A DNA stretch of 64,000 nt from the NCBI RefSeq assembly GCF_014204715.1, contig NZ_JACHLY010000001.1:4114501-4178500 (forward strand), in the 5' to 3' direction. Made by a program: the position numbers and the translations under genes. Each line of letters starts with the position of its first letter. Positions within the stretch are counted from its first letter, which is position 1. The notes under the pieces were generated by a model. That model saw only the letters and a program-made list of their open reading frames with translations. It did no database searches and was not told where the DNA came from. Positions 53,805 through 62,694 of the stretch are shown here, piece after piece. Source of the stretch: Streptomonospora salina. Its GTDB lineage: Bacteria; Actinomycetota; Actinomycetes; Streptosporangiales; Streptosporangiaceae.

Positions 53805-55172
53805 ATGACCGACGTGATTCGGCTGCCCGCCCTGGGCCCCACAGGAGAGTACGTCTCGGGGACGGAGGCCACAGTCCACGACGTCGCCGGAGACCTCATC
53901 GGAGCGCTGGCACTGGTTCCCAGCGTGTTCGTCACTCGCGCGCTGAGCAGCCTGCGCAAGGCGCAGCCGCTGTCGGCCGAGGAGAGGCTCAGCGCGATCG
54001 CCAGGGCTGGTGATCTCTTCTCCACCGCCACCGTCTCGGGGCTGTCCCCTGACGCATACGTGCACGCTGTTTGCCGGGTCTCCGGGCTGCCGGTCTCGGT
54101 GATCCACTCGGCGGCCCAGGCGACCGGGCACCGGGCACACAACGTGAGCAGAGCCGTCGAGGCCGCTCGCCCGCAGGACTCCGTGCGCGATTGGCGCGAC
54201 CCGCTGACGCGGACCGGCCGCGCCGTATGGGTGCCGAAGGGCGAGGTGTTCGCCGTTCACGCCTCCGGGCTCCACCCCGGCGGCCACAGCCTCTGGCTGG
54301 AGGCGTTGGCGCTCGGGTACCGCGTCGCCGTCCGGCCGAACCCGCGCGAGCCTTTCACCGCGCACCGGCTGGTCGCAGCCCTTCGTATGGCGGGGTTCGG
54401 TACGGACCACGTCGTGTGGCTGCCCACCGAGCACGAGGCCGGCGCCGCGCTCCTACGCGGTGCCGACCTCGCCTACGGCGGTGACGACGTGATCAGGAAG
54501 TTCAGCCCGTCACCAAAAATCCTCGCCCAGGAGCCGGGCCGTTCGAAGATCCTGGTCACAGCCGACCAAGACTGGCGTGAGCACCTGGACACCATCGTCG
54601 ATTCGGCGAGCCACCATGGCGGCGCGGGCTGTGTGAACGCGACTGCCGTGTTCGTCGAGGGCGATGCCGGACCGCTCGCGTCCGCCGTCGCAGAACGCCT
54701 CGGAGCTCTTCCGTCGGCAAAGCCCGAGGAGGCGGCAGCGGTACTTCCGGTGCAGGCGGTGACGTCCGCACGTGCGCTGGAGAAGTTTCTGCGCATGAAG
54801 GCGGGGGACGCTAAGCCGTGGTTGGGCGCAGAGCAGGTCGTCGACGAACTGGGCGACGGGAGCGCGGTGCTCCGGCCGGCGGTGCATGAGGTGGACCGGC
54901 CGGACGCACCGCAGTTGGATGTGGAACTGCCGTTCCCCTGCGTGTGGTTCGCGCCGTGGTCGCGCCGGGACGGGATGCCCGCGCTGCGGGAGACTCTGAC
55001 GCTCACCGCGTTCACCGAGGACGACGGGCTCTTCGCCGAGTTGGTCGCCGAGCCGACGATAGCCAATCTGCACCGCGGCGACTGGCCGACCTACTGGACG
55101 GACACCGGGCTCCCCCACGAGGACTATCTGGCCACCTTTCTCATGCGCTGCAAGACCGTCATACGGAGCTGA
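53805..55172 (+). CDS. EhpG/LuxC-like acyl reductase
   Basis: 455 residues of the LuxC branch of the aldehyde dehydrogenase superfamily: GEVFAVHASGLHPGGHSLWL, ALGYRVAVRPNPREPF (NADPH cleft), SKILVTADQDW, and HHGGAGCVNATAVFVEG with the catalytic Cys. It should reduce the carboxyl activated by the preceding EhpF-like enzyme to an aldehyde, and possibly on towards the hydroxymethyl level, as proposed for griseoluteic acid-type phenazines. ATG 53805 follows the upstream stop by 1 bp. Its 3' end overlaps the convergent WYL regulator gene by 14 bp. Confidence 0.9.
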   Translation: MTDVIRLPALGPTGEYVSGTEATVHDVAGDLIGALALVPSVFVTRALSSLRKAQPLSAEERLSAIARAGDLFSTATVSGLSPDAYVHAVCRVSGLPVSVIHSAAQATGHRAHNVSRAVEAARPQDSVRDWRDPLTRTGRAVWVPKGEVFAVHASGLHPGGHSLWLEALALGYRVAVRPNPREPFTAHRLVAALRMAGFGTDHVVWLPTEHEAGAALLRGADLAYGGDDVIRKFSPSPKILAQEPGRSKILVTADQDWREHLDTIVDSASHHGGAGCVNATAVFVEGDAGPLASAVAERLGALPSAKPEEAAAVLPVQAVTSARALEKFLRMKAGDAKPWLGAEQVVDELGDGSAVLRPAVHEVDRPDAPQLDVELPFPCVWFAPWSRRDGMPALRETLTLTAFTEDDGLFAELVAEPTIANLHRGDWPTYWTDTGLPHEDYLATFLMRCKTVIRS

Positions 55173-56121
55173 GCTTCTCCCCCAACGTCCGCATCCGTGC
55201 GTGGACCGCCTCGGCGGCGTCCAGCTCGAAATCCGGGGTCAGGGCACCGACCGCGGCAACATACTGGGCCACGACCTCGTCGTTGTCGGCGCTGACCCGG
55301 ACGGTGCACGCGTCCGGGCCCTCGCTGGTTATCTCACCGGGGAGCGGAGCGAAGAGCTTGGCACGCACCGTATCCGCCGACAACGGCACCGTGATCATCG
55401 CGGTGTAACGGTACGGTGCGTTCATCAGCGACCGGGTGACGTACGCCTCGGGGCGTCCTGCGGGCAGGGCACGGGGCACGAACCGGCGAAGTGTGGATTC
55501 GAGCCGGTCGATCCGGTCGACACGGAAGATCCGCCAGTCCTCGCGATGAACGTCGAAGGCCAGTAGGTACCAGAGCCCCTCCAGCGTGATGAGACTGTGT
55601 GGCTCGACGCGGCGCGCGCTGATGTCGCCAGCTCGGTTGCGGTAGTCGAAGGTGACGCACTCCTGTTCACCGGAGCAGAGGGCGAGCCTGGCGATGAGAG
55701 CCGGGTCGGTGCGGGCCGTCCCCCGGTGGGAGACGGCCGCGGTGGCGTTCGTGAGGGCGGTCAGTCGCACGCCCAGTCGTGTGGGGAGCAAGCGCGTCAG
55801 CTTCTCCAGTGCCCGCAGGGAGCTGTCCTCGGTGATCGATCCGCCCGCTCCGGTGACCAGCCCGGCCACCACTGCGATCGACTCCTCATGATCAAGCAGC
55901 AAAGGCGGCAACGCCTGGCCGGACACCAACCGGTAGCCGCCCGAGACTCCTCTACTTGTCTCGACGGTGTAGTCGAGTCCCCGGAGGCGCTCGACATCGC
56001 GACGCACGGTGCGAGTGGTGACCCCGAGCTTCGCCGCGAGTTCGTTGCCTGACCATTCGGGCCTACTCTGGAGCAGCGACAAAAGTCGCAACAACCGAGC
56101 GGGCATGTCCTGGAGTGTCAT
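55159..56121 (-). CDS. WYL-domain transcriptional regulator (HTH_11 type)
   Basis: 320 residues. N-terminal winged HTH (LLRLLSLLQSRPEWSGNELA, AAKLGVTTRTVRRDVERLRG) and a central WYL domain (VTFDYRNRAGDISARRVEPH, SLITLEGLWYLLAFDVHRED, WRIFRVDRIDRLE) with a C-terminal extension. Such YafY-like proteins often repress a divergent gene and respond to nucleic acid or small ligands. Here it is divergent from the FAD oxidase with only 74 bp between starts, so it probably controls that gene and itself. ATG 56121 was preferred because residues upstream are unlike the family. Confidence 0.9.
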   Translation of the reverse strand: MTLQDMPARLLRLLSLLQSRPEWSGNELAAKLGVTTRTVRRDVERLRGLDYTVETSRGVSGGYRLVSGQALPPLLLDHEESIAVVAGLVTGAGGSITEDSSLRALEKLTRLLPTRLGVRLTALTNATAAVSHRGTARTDPALIARLALCSGEQECVTFDYRNRAGDISARRVEPHSLITLEGLWYLLAFDVHREDWRIFRVDRIDRLESTLRRFVPRALPAGRPEAYVTRSLMNAPYRYTAMITVPLSADTVRAKLFAPLPGEITSEGPDACTVRVSADNDEVVAQYVAAVGALTPDFELDAAEAVHARMRTLGEKLSSV

Positions 56122-56195
56122 TTCCCCCCACGTGTCCGACGTGCCTCCGCAATTGCGGACATCCGCTGTCCGCATCCCATACTACGGTCAGCGAC

Positions 56196-57584
56196 ATGGC
56201 ACACAACCGTGATTCGAGCTCTGCCGAACAAGCACTGGACGACGTGATCAAGGGCGGCGTGAGCCGACCGGACACGAGCAACTACGAGGTAGAGCGCGCC
56301 GGCTTCCAGCTGCTGGCGCGCCACCGGCCGGACGTTATCGTCTCGGCCAAGAACAGTGACGACGTCGTCGCGGCAGTGGCGTCCGCCGCTTCGACGGGGA
56401 CGCCGGTGGCAGTGCAGGCCACCGGCCACGGCCTGAATGAACCTCTCGACGGAACCGGTGTGCTGATCAGCACACGTCAGATGAACGCGGTTCAGGTGAA
56501 CGCAGAACAGCGCACGGCGTGGGTGGAGGCCGGCGCGAAGTGGCGGGACGTGATCGACGCCGCCGCCCCGCACGGACTGGCTCCCTTGTCGGGAAGCCTG
56601 CCCGGAGTGGGCGCCGTCTCCTACACGTTGGGCGGGGGCGTCGGGGTCATCGGCCGGCGCTACGGCTTCGCCGCCGATCATGTCCACCGCATCGACATCG
56701 TCACGGCCGACGGCCACCTCCGCCAGGTGACTCCCGACAGCGACCCGGACCTCTTCTGGGCCCTGCGGGGCGGTGGCGGAAACTTCGGCGTCGTCACCGG
56801 GATTGAGATCGATCTGATGCCGGTCGAGAGTCTCTACGGAGGGGGGCTGGTCTTCGACCTCGAACAGACTCCCGGCCTGGTGGAAGCGTGGTACCGGTGG
56901 ACGGCGGACGTCCCCGACGGGATGACCTCCGCGGTATCCATGCTCACCTTCCCGGATGCCCCGGGGGTGCCCGAGCCTATGCGCGGCCGTCACATCGGCC
57001 AGATCCAGATCTCGTTCCTCGGCTCTGCGGCGGAGGGTGAAGAGCTTGTGGCGCCCCTGCGCGAGCTCGAACCGATGATGGAACAGCTCCAGAAGATTCC
57101 TTACGCGCAGTCCGAGGCCGTGTTCAACGAGCCTGATCAGCCGCACGCATACCAGGGTGACAACCTCCTCCTCAGCGATGTGGACACGAGTAAGCTGGCC
57201 GAGCTGACCGAACTGTCTGCTCCCGGCAACCCGATGATGTGCGTGGTTGGCCTGCGTCACCTCGGCGGCGCCCTATCGCGTGCCCCCAAGATCCCGAACG
57301 CGATCGGAAAGCGCTCCGCCGGCTACTTGCTCGGCGTGCTCTCCCCCACGGAACCCGACCAGGTGGAAGCAGCCCGGGCGATGCACGAGGAAGCCCTGGA
57401 GTCCTGGTCCGAACTGGCAGTCGGGCGTCTGCTCAACTTCACCTTCGGCGCCCTCTCGCCGGACAAAATCCGAGCCGCCTACACCCCGGAGGATTACCGA
57501 CGGCTTACAGAGATCAAGACTGCTGTCGACCCCCAGGAATTGTTCCGCTCGAACTTCCCCCTCCCTACAGGCACAGTCGGCTGA
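56196..57584 (+). CDS. FAD-linked oxidase (BBE/PCMH family)
   Basis: 462 residues: RHRPDVIVSAKNSDDVVAAV, AVQATGHGLNEPLDGTGVLI with the His that normally binds FAD covalently, GLAPLSGSLPGVGAVSYTLG, RYGFAADHVHRIDIVTADG and RGGGGNFGVVTGIEIDL. No Cys is at the second covalent site (LSGSLPGVG), so mono-covalent FAD is expected. ATG 56196 is chosen; the WYL gene is divergent 74 bp away. It could oxidise a reduced phenazine or a hydroxyl of the tailored product. Its TGA stop (57582-57584) is also the target duplication of the IS5 element that starts at 57585. Confidence 0.9.
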   Translation: MAHNRDSSSAEQALDDVIKGGVSRPDTSNYEVERAGFQLLARHRPDVIVSAKNSDDVVAAVASAASTGTPVAVQATGHGLNEPLDGTGVLISTRQMNAVQVNAEQRTAWVEAGAKWRDVIDAAAPHGLAPLSGSLPGVGAVSYTLGGGVGVIGRRYGFAADHVHRIDIVTADGHLRQVTPDSDPDLFWALRGGGGNFGVVTGIEIDLMPVESLYGGGLVFDLEQTPGLVEAWYRWTADVPDGMTSAVSMLTFPDAPGVPEPMRGRHIGQIQISFLGSAAEGEELVAPLRELEPMMEQLQKIPYAQSEAVFNEPDQPHAYQGDNLLLSDVDTSKLAELTELSAPGNPMMCVVGLRHLGGALSRAPKIPNAIGKRSAGYLLGVLSPTEPDQVEAARAMHEEALESWSELAVGRLLNFTFGALSPDKIRAAYTPEDYRRLTEIKTAVDPQELFRSNFPLPTGTVG

Positions 57585-58562
57585 GTGACTGTTGGGTATT
57601 CGGGGACGAGCGGTCGGTAACAGGCCGCCCCGCATGCTCCGACATGACGCGGCCCCGGAATGATCGCTTGGTGTTCCGATGCAAAGATTCCGGGGCCGCT
57701 GATGCCCAATGCTATCCCTCCGACCTGTCCGACGCCGCCTGGGCGCTGATCGAACCCCTCATGCCCGTCCGCTACCGGCGCAAAGGCGGCGCTCCGTGCA
57801 AGTACGGCGACCGGCTGGTGCTCGACGCGATCCTGTTCGTGCTGCGCTCGGGGTGCCAGTGGCGGATGATCCCCCGCGACCTGCTGCCGTGGGACGCCGC
57901 CTACCGCTGATACCGCCCCTGGGCCGACGACGGCACCTGGGACCGCCTCCACAACGGGTTGCGCGACCTGGTGGCACCGCCGAGGGCCGCGACCCCGAGC
58001 CCTCGGCCGCGGTGCTGGACGCCCAGTCGATCAAATCCAGCGAAGGCGGCCCCGACCGCGGGTTCGACGCGGGCAAGAAGACCACCGGCCGCAAGCGCCA
58101 CCTGAGCACCGACACCCTCGGGCTCGTACTGGTAGTCGCGGTGACTGATGCGCCCCGGTCAAGGACCGGCCCGGCGGGCGCCGTGTGCTGGCGCGGCTGG
58201 CCGCGGCCTTTCCGTCGATCGGCCTGGTTTGGGCCGATGCCGGCTATGCCAACAGGATCAACAGCAGCCTTCTGAATTGGGCTTATGAGAAGTTCCGGCT
58301 CGTAGTCGAGATCGTGAGGCGTCCCGAGGGCGCGCAGGGGTTCCGGGTGCTGCCGCGCAGGTGGGTGGTGGAAGCGCACCTTTGGCTGGCTGGTGCGCAA
58401 TCGGCGCCTGGCCGCGATTACAAGCGTCTGACCGGAAATTCCGAGACCATGGTCAAGATCGCGATGATCCGGCTGATGGCGACACGGTTGGCCGGTCAAA
58501 GCGCACGGTGGAGCAACCGCCCAGCCAACCAAGCCGTGTAATCCCCCGCATACCCAACAGTC
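57585..58562 (+). mobile_element. IS5-family insertion sequence, complete but disabled
   Basis: Inverted ends GTGACTGTTGGGTATTCGGG (57585) and the complement of GTGACTGTTGGGTATGCGGG (ending 58562), flanked by TGA on both sides (57582-57584 and 58563-58565). 978 bp. The same element in truncated form lies inverted at 25358-25928. Confidence 0.9.
57644..58541 (+). pseudogene. IS5-family transposase with in-frame stop and frame shifts
   Basis: The first frame reads DLSDAAWALIEPLMPVRYRR, VLRSGCQWRMIPRDLLPWDA, AYR then TGA (57908-57910) where relatives have Trp. After a frame change the sequence continues DPEPSAAVLDAQSIKSSEGG with the first catalytic Asp, FDAGKKTTGRKRHLSTDTLG and, after another change near 58160, WADAGYANRINS and RWVVEAHLWLA. 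Glu and the last blocks are present but out of frame. It cannot make transposase by itself. Confidence 0.88.
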
Positions 58563-58565
58563 ACT

Positions 58566-58892
58566 GAGGCGTCAAGAGGACGGGCTCCCCGCCAGCGCTC
58601 ACAGCGCCCGGGTCCGCTCGACTGACAGATGCCCGGCGCGCGCATGTTCCCGGACGTCATTCCACGTGGGCCGCAGGGGCATGCGCGATAATCTCCGGAA
58701 ACCATCGGGGACTTGGCGCCGCATTCTCACCAAGGGCCGCTTCCGATTGTTCCGAATCTGCTGCCCGACCGAGGACTTGATCAGTTGGACAGCTCTCGCA
58801 ACCCTGCGTCCGTCAATTGACACTGTCCCACCGTGCAGCAAACCTGATAGAACCGAGATTCACATCCCGCGACATCACGCGCAGGGGGACTC
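58566..58892. other. Region between IS5 and the orphan carrier protein
   Basis: About 330 bp. It should contain the promoter or leader for the carrier-protein/KS genes, or the remains of the DNA that joined them to the FAD oxidase gene. A frame reading MGRRGMRDNLRKPSGTWRRI is open here but matches nothing I know. Confidence 0.3.
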
Positions 58893-59309
58893 ATGGCCAC
58901 ACCAGAACGAATGCCGGATTCCGAGGGGTCAACCGGTGCGGACCGATTCCCCGCTGCCCCCGGGACGGAAACCGAACGTCGCCTCGCCCACATATGGGCC
59001 GACGTATTGCAGGTGCCCCGGGTAGGCGTGGAACAGAATTTCTTCGACCTCGGTGGGCATTCCCTGCTGATGCACGTCGTGCACGAACGGATCATCGCCG
59101 AACTGGATCGGACTCCGCCCCTCATAGAACTCTTCCGGCACCCCACCGTGCGGTCTCTGGCCCGCTACTTAAGTGAGCCCGCAGACTCGGAAGCACCCGC
59201 ACCGATGCCGTCAAGGCAGCCGACCGCACGCCGGACGAGTCAACTCGCTCAGCGACGTTCCCAACTCGGTCGGCAGCGAGAGCAGACACGAGGCGACAAG
59301 AATGCATGA
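58893..59309 (+). CDS. Orphan NRPS-type carrier protein with docking-like tail
   Basis: 138 residues. TETERRLAHIWADVLQVPRV and EQNFFDLGGHSLLMHVVHER are the standard segment of an NRPS carrier domain, with Ser as attachment site, followed by LIELFRHPTVRSLARYL. The tail (SQLAQRRSQLGRQREQTR) is charged and helical like an NRPS/PKS linker. Its start follows directly at a carrier-domain boundary, as if separated from an upstream module. It overlaps the KS gene by 8 bp, so it probably delivers its cargo to that ketosynthase. Confidence 0.88.
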   Translation: MATPERMPDSEGSTGADRFPAAPGTETERRLAHIWADVLQVPRVGVEQNFFDLGGHSLLMHVVHERIIAELDRTPPLIELFRHPTVRSLARYLSEPADSEAPAPMPSRQPTARRTSQLAQRRSQLGRQREQTRGDKNA

Positions 59310-61875
59310 GCCTGTTGATCCCGCAGACCACCTGACAAAACCGGGCGGGACAGCCGACGACAACGCCATTGCCGTGATCGGAATGGCCTGTCGGCTTCCG
59401 GGCGCGCGGAACCTCGAGGAGTACTGGGCCAATCTGGTCGGCGGAGTCGACTCCGTCACGAGATTCCCCGAGCAGACCACGGAAGGACAGGACCGCTACA
59501 TTCCCGCCCGCGGACTCCTCGCTGATCCGGAGTGGTTCGACGCCGAGTACTTCGGCTTGTCCCCGCGGGAGGCGCGCCTCATCAGCCCGCAGCACCGGGT
59601 CTTCCTGGAATGCGCGACCGAGGCTCTGGACCACGCCGGCTGCGACCCGTACCGCTACGAGGGATCGGTCGGCGTCTACGGCGGCGGGTCCCAAACAGGT
59701 TACGGGGAGGTGCTGCGCGCGCAGCGGCACCAGCTGTCCGGCGTCACGGAGTGGGAAATCCTACTTGGCAGTGGCCAGGACTTCATGGTGTCCAGAACGG
59801 CCTACAAGCTGGGCATGACCGGCCCCGCAGTCAACGTACAGTCCGCGTGCGCGACATCTCTGGTCGCGGTGCACACCGCAGCCCAGGCACTGCTGGCAGG
59901 GGACTGCGATGTTGCTCTCGCTGGGGCAGCTTCGGTGCACTACCCCGAGAAGCACAGCCCCTACACTGCGGGCGGCATCATCGCCCAAGACGGCATCTGC
60001 CGGGCCTTCGATGCCCTCGCGAACGGGACCGTCGGCGGCGACGGAGCCGGGGTTGTCGTGCTGAAGCGGCTCTCCGACGCCCTCGTTGACGGGGACGCGG
60101 TGCATGCCGTGGTCCTGGGAACAGCGGTCAACAACGACGGATCCGTACGCGCCGGCTTCACCGCCCCGAGCGTCGACGGGCAGGCGGAGGTCGTGCGCGC
60201 CGCTCACCGCGTCTCGCGGATCGCCTCCCACACCGTGGGGTACGTCGAAGCACACGGCACCGGCACACCGCTCGGCGACCCCATCGAGATCGAGGCCCTC
60301 ACCCGGGCCTTCCTCGACAGCACGGACAACAGCGGCTTCTGCTCCATCGGATCAGTGAAGACGAACATCGGTCACACCGACGTCGCCGCCGGTATCGCGG
60401 GCTTCATCAAGTCGGTTCTCTCCCTGAAGCACGGGATCATCCCTCCCAGCCTGCATTTCGATACCCCGAATCCGCACATCGACTTCGAGAGCGGCCCATT
60501 CCGGGTGGTGACGAGCGAACTTGAGTGGAAGACAGACGGCACACCGCGTCGAGCAGGAGTCAGCTCGTTCGGCATCGGCGGCACGAACGCCCACGTCGTG
60601 CTGGAGGAGGCGGCCCGTCCGGAGCCTGCGGACGCCAGCCGAACCGTCCACCTGCTCCCGCTCTCGGCCCGTACCCCTGCCGCGCTCGACAGCCTCACCC
60701 GCGACCTAACCGAGCACCTACGCGGGTGCCCGGAGGAATCTCTCGCGGACATCGCGTGGAGCCTCCAGACCGGACGAAGGGAGATGCCGTGGCGCCGGTA
60801 CGCACTCGTGCGCAGCGGGGAGGTTCATCTGACCGTGCTCGACCGGGCAGGCGGAGACCGTCTGGTCTCGTCACCGGGCGCAGTCGGCCCCACGCCGGTG
60901 ACCTTTGCGTTCTCCGGCCGGACGCCCGGGAAGCAAACCGTGGCCCGACTCCTCAGCAACGAACCGGCATTCCGTGGCGCCTTCGACGAGGTCGCCGATG
61001 CCACGACTTCCACCCTGCGTTCGGCTGTGCGCACCGGCTCCACGGAGACCACTGACGCCCGGGTGACTGCGTTGGTGACGCTCGCGAATAATGTGGGAGA
61101 GGCACGCGTACTCGCCGAGCGCGGACTCGAACCCGCTTCGGTGACCGGCTACGGTGTCGGCGCCCTGGCCGCCGGCGTGGTTGCCGGAACACTACGGCTC
61201 GCGGACGCGTGCGCGCTGACGGAACACCTCGATGATGCGAGCCGCCTCGAAGAGAAACTGGGGCTGACCCTCCTGTCTCCTCCTACGGTCGACATCGTGC
61301 AGGGCCCGGACGGCCGGACCATGTCGGCGGCGGAGGTCCGCTGTGCCTGTAGCTGGACAGCCCTGCTGGGGAGCGAGCCCCCGAAGCACCTCCTCGGAGA
61401 GAGCGACAGCCGCATCGTCGGGATCGGCGAACCGCACGACGAGGACTTCCCCGAATCGACGCTGGGAGAGCTGTGGCTGGGCGGGGCTCACATCCGGTGG
61501 ACGCCGGACGGCGCCCGGAACAAAGTACCCCTGCCACTTTATCCGTTTGAGCGACAGCGCTACATCGTCGAAGCCGAGACAACCGCGGAGCCCGAGCCGG
61601 ACCAGCCACGAACGGACACTCAGGCCCACCCCGACGAGGACACGCTGACCACGGTGACCCGCGTGTACGGAGAAACTCTAGGGATGCCGGGCTTCGCAGC
61701 GGAGCATGACTTCTTCGATCACGGCGGTGACTCACTGATCTCCATCGACCTGTTGGAGCGCCTTCGCGAGATCTACCGCGTCGAGCTCGACTCGCTGGCC
61801 ATCTTCGACGCGCCGACACCGGCCGCGATGACCCGGCTGATCGGCGACAGGATCGGTGAGAAGGAGCCGTCTTGA
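59302..61875 (+). CDS. Type I PKS: KS - degenerate AT - ACP
   Basis: 857 residues. The KS (residues ~20-435) is intact: Cys183 in VQSACATSL, His318 in EAHGTGT, His358 in KTNIGH. Residues ~530-690 follow the course of an acyltransferase domain (FAFSGRTPGKQ for FxFxGQGxQ; later VAGTLRLADACAL), but the GHSxG nucleophile reads GYGVG (616-620), with Gly for Ser, and the later AT blocks are shortened. The post-AT linker LPLYPFERQRYI and a C-terminal ACP (FDHGGDSLISIDLLERL, Ser811) are normal. No ketoreductase or dehydratase. It should add one extender unit supplied in trans to a thioester, perhaps the cargo of the preceding carrier or a phenazine carboxyl. ATG 59302. Confidence 0.93.
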   Translation: MHEPVDPADHLTKPGGTADDNAIAVIGMACRLPGARNLEEYWANLVGGVDSVTRFPEQTTEGQDRYIPARGLLADPEWFDAEYFGLSPREARLISPQHRVFLECATEALDHAGCDPYRYEGSVGVYGGGSQTGYGEVLRAQRHQLSGVTEWEILLGSGQDFMVSRTAYKLGMTGPAVNVQSACATSLVAVHTAAQALLAGDCDVALAGAASVHYPEKHSPYTAGGIIAQDGICRAFDALANGTVGGDGAGVVVLKRLSDALVDGDAVHAVVLGTAVNNDGSVRAGFTAPSVDGQAEVVRAAHRVSRIASHTVGYVEAHGTGTPLGDPIEIEALTRAFLDSTDNSGFCSIGSVKTNIGHTDVAAGIAGFIKSVLSLKHGIIPPSLHFDTPNPHIDFESGPFRVVTSELEWKTDGTPRRAGVSSFGIGGTNAHVVLEEAARPEPADASRTVHLLPLSARTPAALDSLTRDLTEHLRGCPEESLADIAWSLQTGRREMPWRRYALVRSGEVHLTVLDRAGGDRLVSSPGAVGPTPVTFAFSGRTPGKQTVARLLSNEPAFRGAFDEVADATTSTLRSAVRTGSTETTDARVTALVTLANNVGEARVLAERGLEPASVTGYGVGALAAGVVAGTLRLADACALTEHLDDASRLEEKLGLTLLSPPTVDIVQGPDGRTMSAAEVRCACSWTALLGSEPPKHLLGESDSRIVGIGEPHDEDFPESTLGELWLGGAHIRWTPDGARNKVPLPLYPFERQRYIVEAETTAEPEPDQPRTDTQAHPDEDTLTTVTRVYGETLGMPGFAAEHDFFDHGGDSLISIDLLERLREIYRVELDSLAIFDAPTPAAMTRLIGDRIGEKEPS

Positions 61876-62657
61876 ACGAAAACATCGTCCAGAAGCAGCC
61901 TCGTTGGCTCATCAGCCGCATGCGAAGGCCCGACGCGCCGATCGGCCTGTACTGCTTCCCCCACGCCGGAGGTTCTCCGGGCGAGTACGTCCGCTGGTCG
62001 GACGATCTCCCGAACGTTCAGGTGTGGGGGGTGCAACTCCCCGGCCGGGGCAGCCGCATGTCCGAGCCGGCGGTTACCCGCATGTCCGCACTGGTCGAGC
62101 AGGTGCTGGAGAGCGTCGACTTCGGGGAACGTTTCGCCCTGTTCGGCCACAGCCTCGGCTCACTGGTCGCCTTCGAGGTGGCTCGGGGCCTGCAGGCGCG
62201 AGGAAGGCCGCTTCCGCAGCAGCTCTTCGTGTCCTCCGCGCCGCCTCCTCCCTCCATGTCCCACAGCTCGCGTCCCCTCCACACCTTGCCCGACGACGAG
62301 CTGCTCGCCCGGGTCGAAGCCATGTGGGGCGCCCTCCCCAGTGCTGTCAAGACCACACCAGAGCTGCTCAGAGTCACTATGGGCCCCTTCCGCAACGATC
62401 TCGCCATCTTAGAGACCTACGTGCACGAGCCCTCTGGGCCCTTGAAATGTTCGGTCACGGCGTTCGCGGGGTCCCAGGAGGCGCCGATCGCGCGCGACCT
62501 GTCCGGGTGGCGGGACCACACGGTGGGTGGGTTCGAAAGTCATCTGCTGCCCGGACATCACTTCTATCACCGGGAGCAGCGGCCGGCACTGCTCCGCATC
62601 GTCGCTGACTCACTGCGCACGGGCAGCAGTACGGCGCCCGAGCAGCGAAGTGCTTAA
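61872..62657 (+). CDS. Type II thioesterase
   Basis: 261 residues: LYCFPHAGGSPGEYVRWSDD, VWGVQLPGRGSRMSEP, FALFGHSLGSLVAFEVARGL with the nucleophile Ser, and LLPGHHFYHREQ with the catalytic His. Type II thioesterases in PKS/NRPS clusters remove wrong or stalled acyl groups from carrier proteins, and some release products. TTG 61872 overlaps the PKS stop (TTGA), with GAAGGAG upstream, so it is coupled to the PKS gene. It is separate from the N-terminal TE of the left-end megaenzyme. Confidence 0.93.
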   Translation: MNENIVQKQPRWLISRMRRPDAPIGLYCFPHAGGSPGEYVRWSDDLPNVQVWGVQLPGRGSRMSEPAVTRMSALVEQVLESVDFGERFALFGHSLGSLVAFEVARGLQARGRPLPQQLFVSSAPPPPSMSHSSRPLHTLPDDELLARVEAMWGALPSAVKTTPELLRVTMGPFRNDLAILETYVHEPSGPLKCSVTAFAGSQEAPIARDLSGWRDHTVGGFESHLLPGHHFYHREQRPALLRIVADSLRTGSSTAPEQRSA

Positions 62658-62694
62658 TGGAACTACTGGCCGCTTGCGGTCCGGAGGAGTGGAA

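Noticed and set aside
29962-55172. Bioluminescence (lux) system: luciferase-like protein plus LuxC- and LuxE-like genes
   Set aside because: The LLM protein is a single F420-type enzyme, not a LuxA/LuxB pair, and is 23 kb from the LuxC/LuxE-like pair, which fits EhpG/EhpF carboxyl reduction in a phenazine cluster much better.
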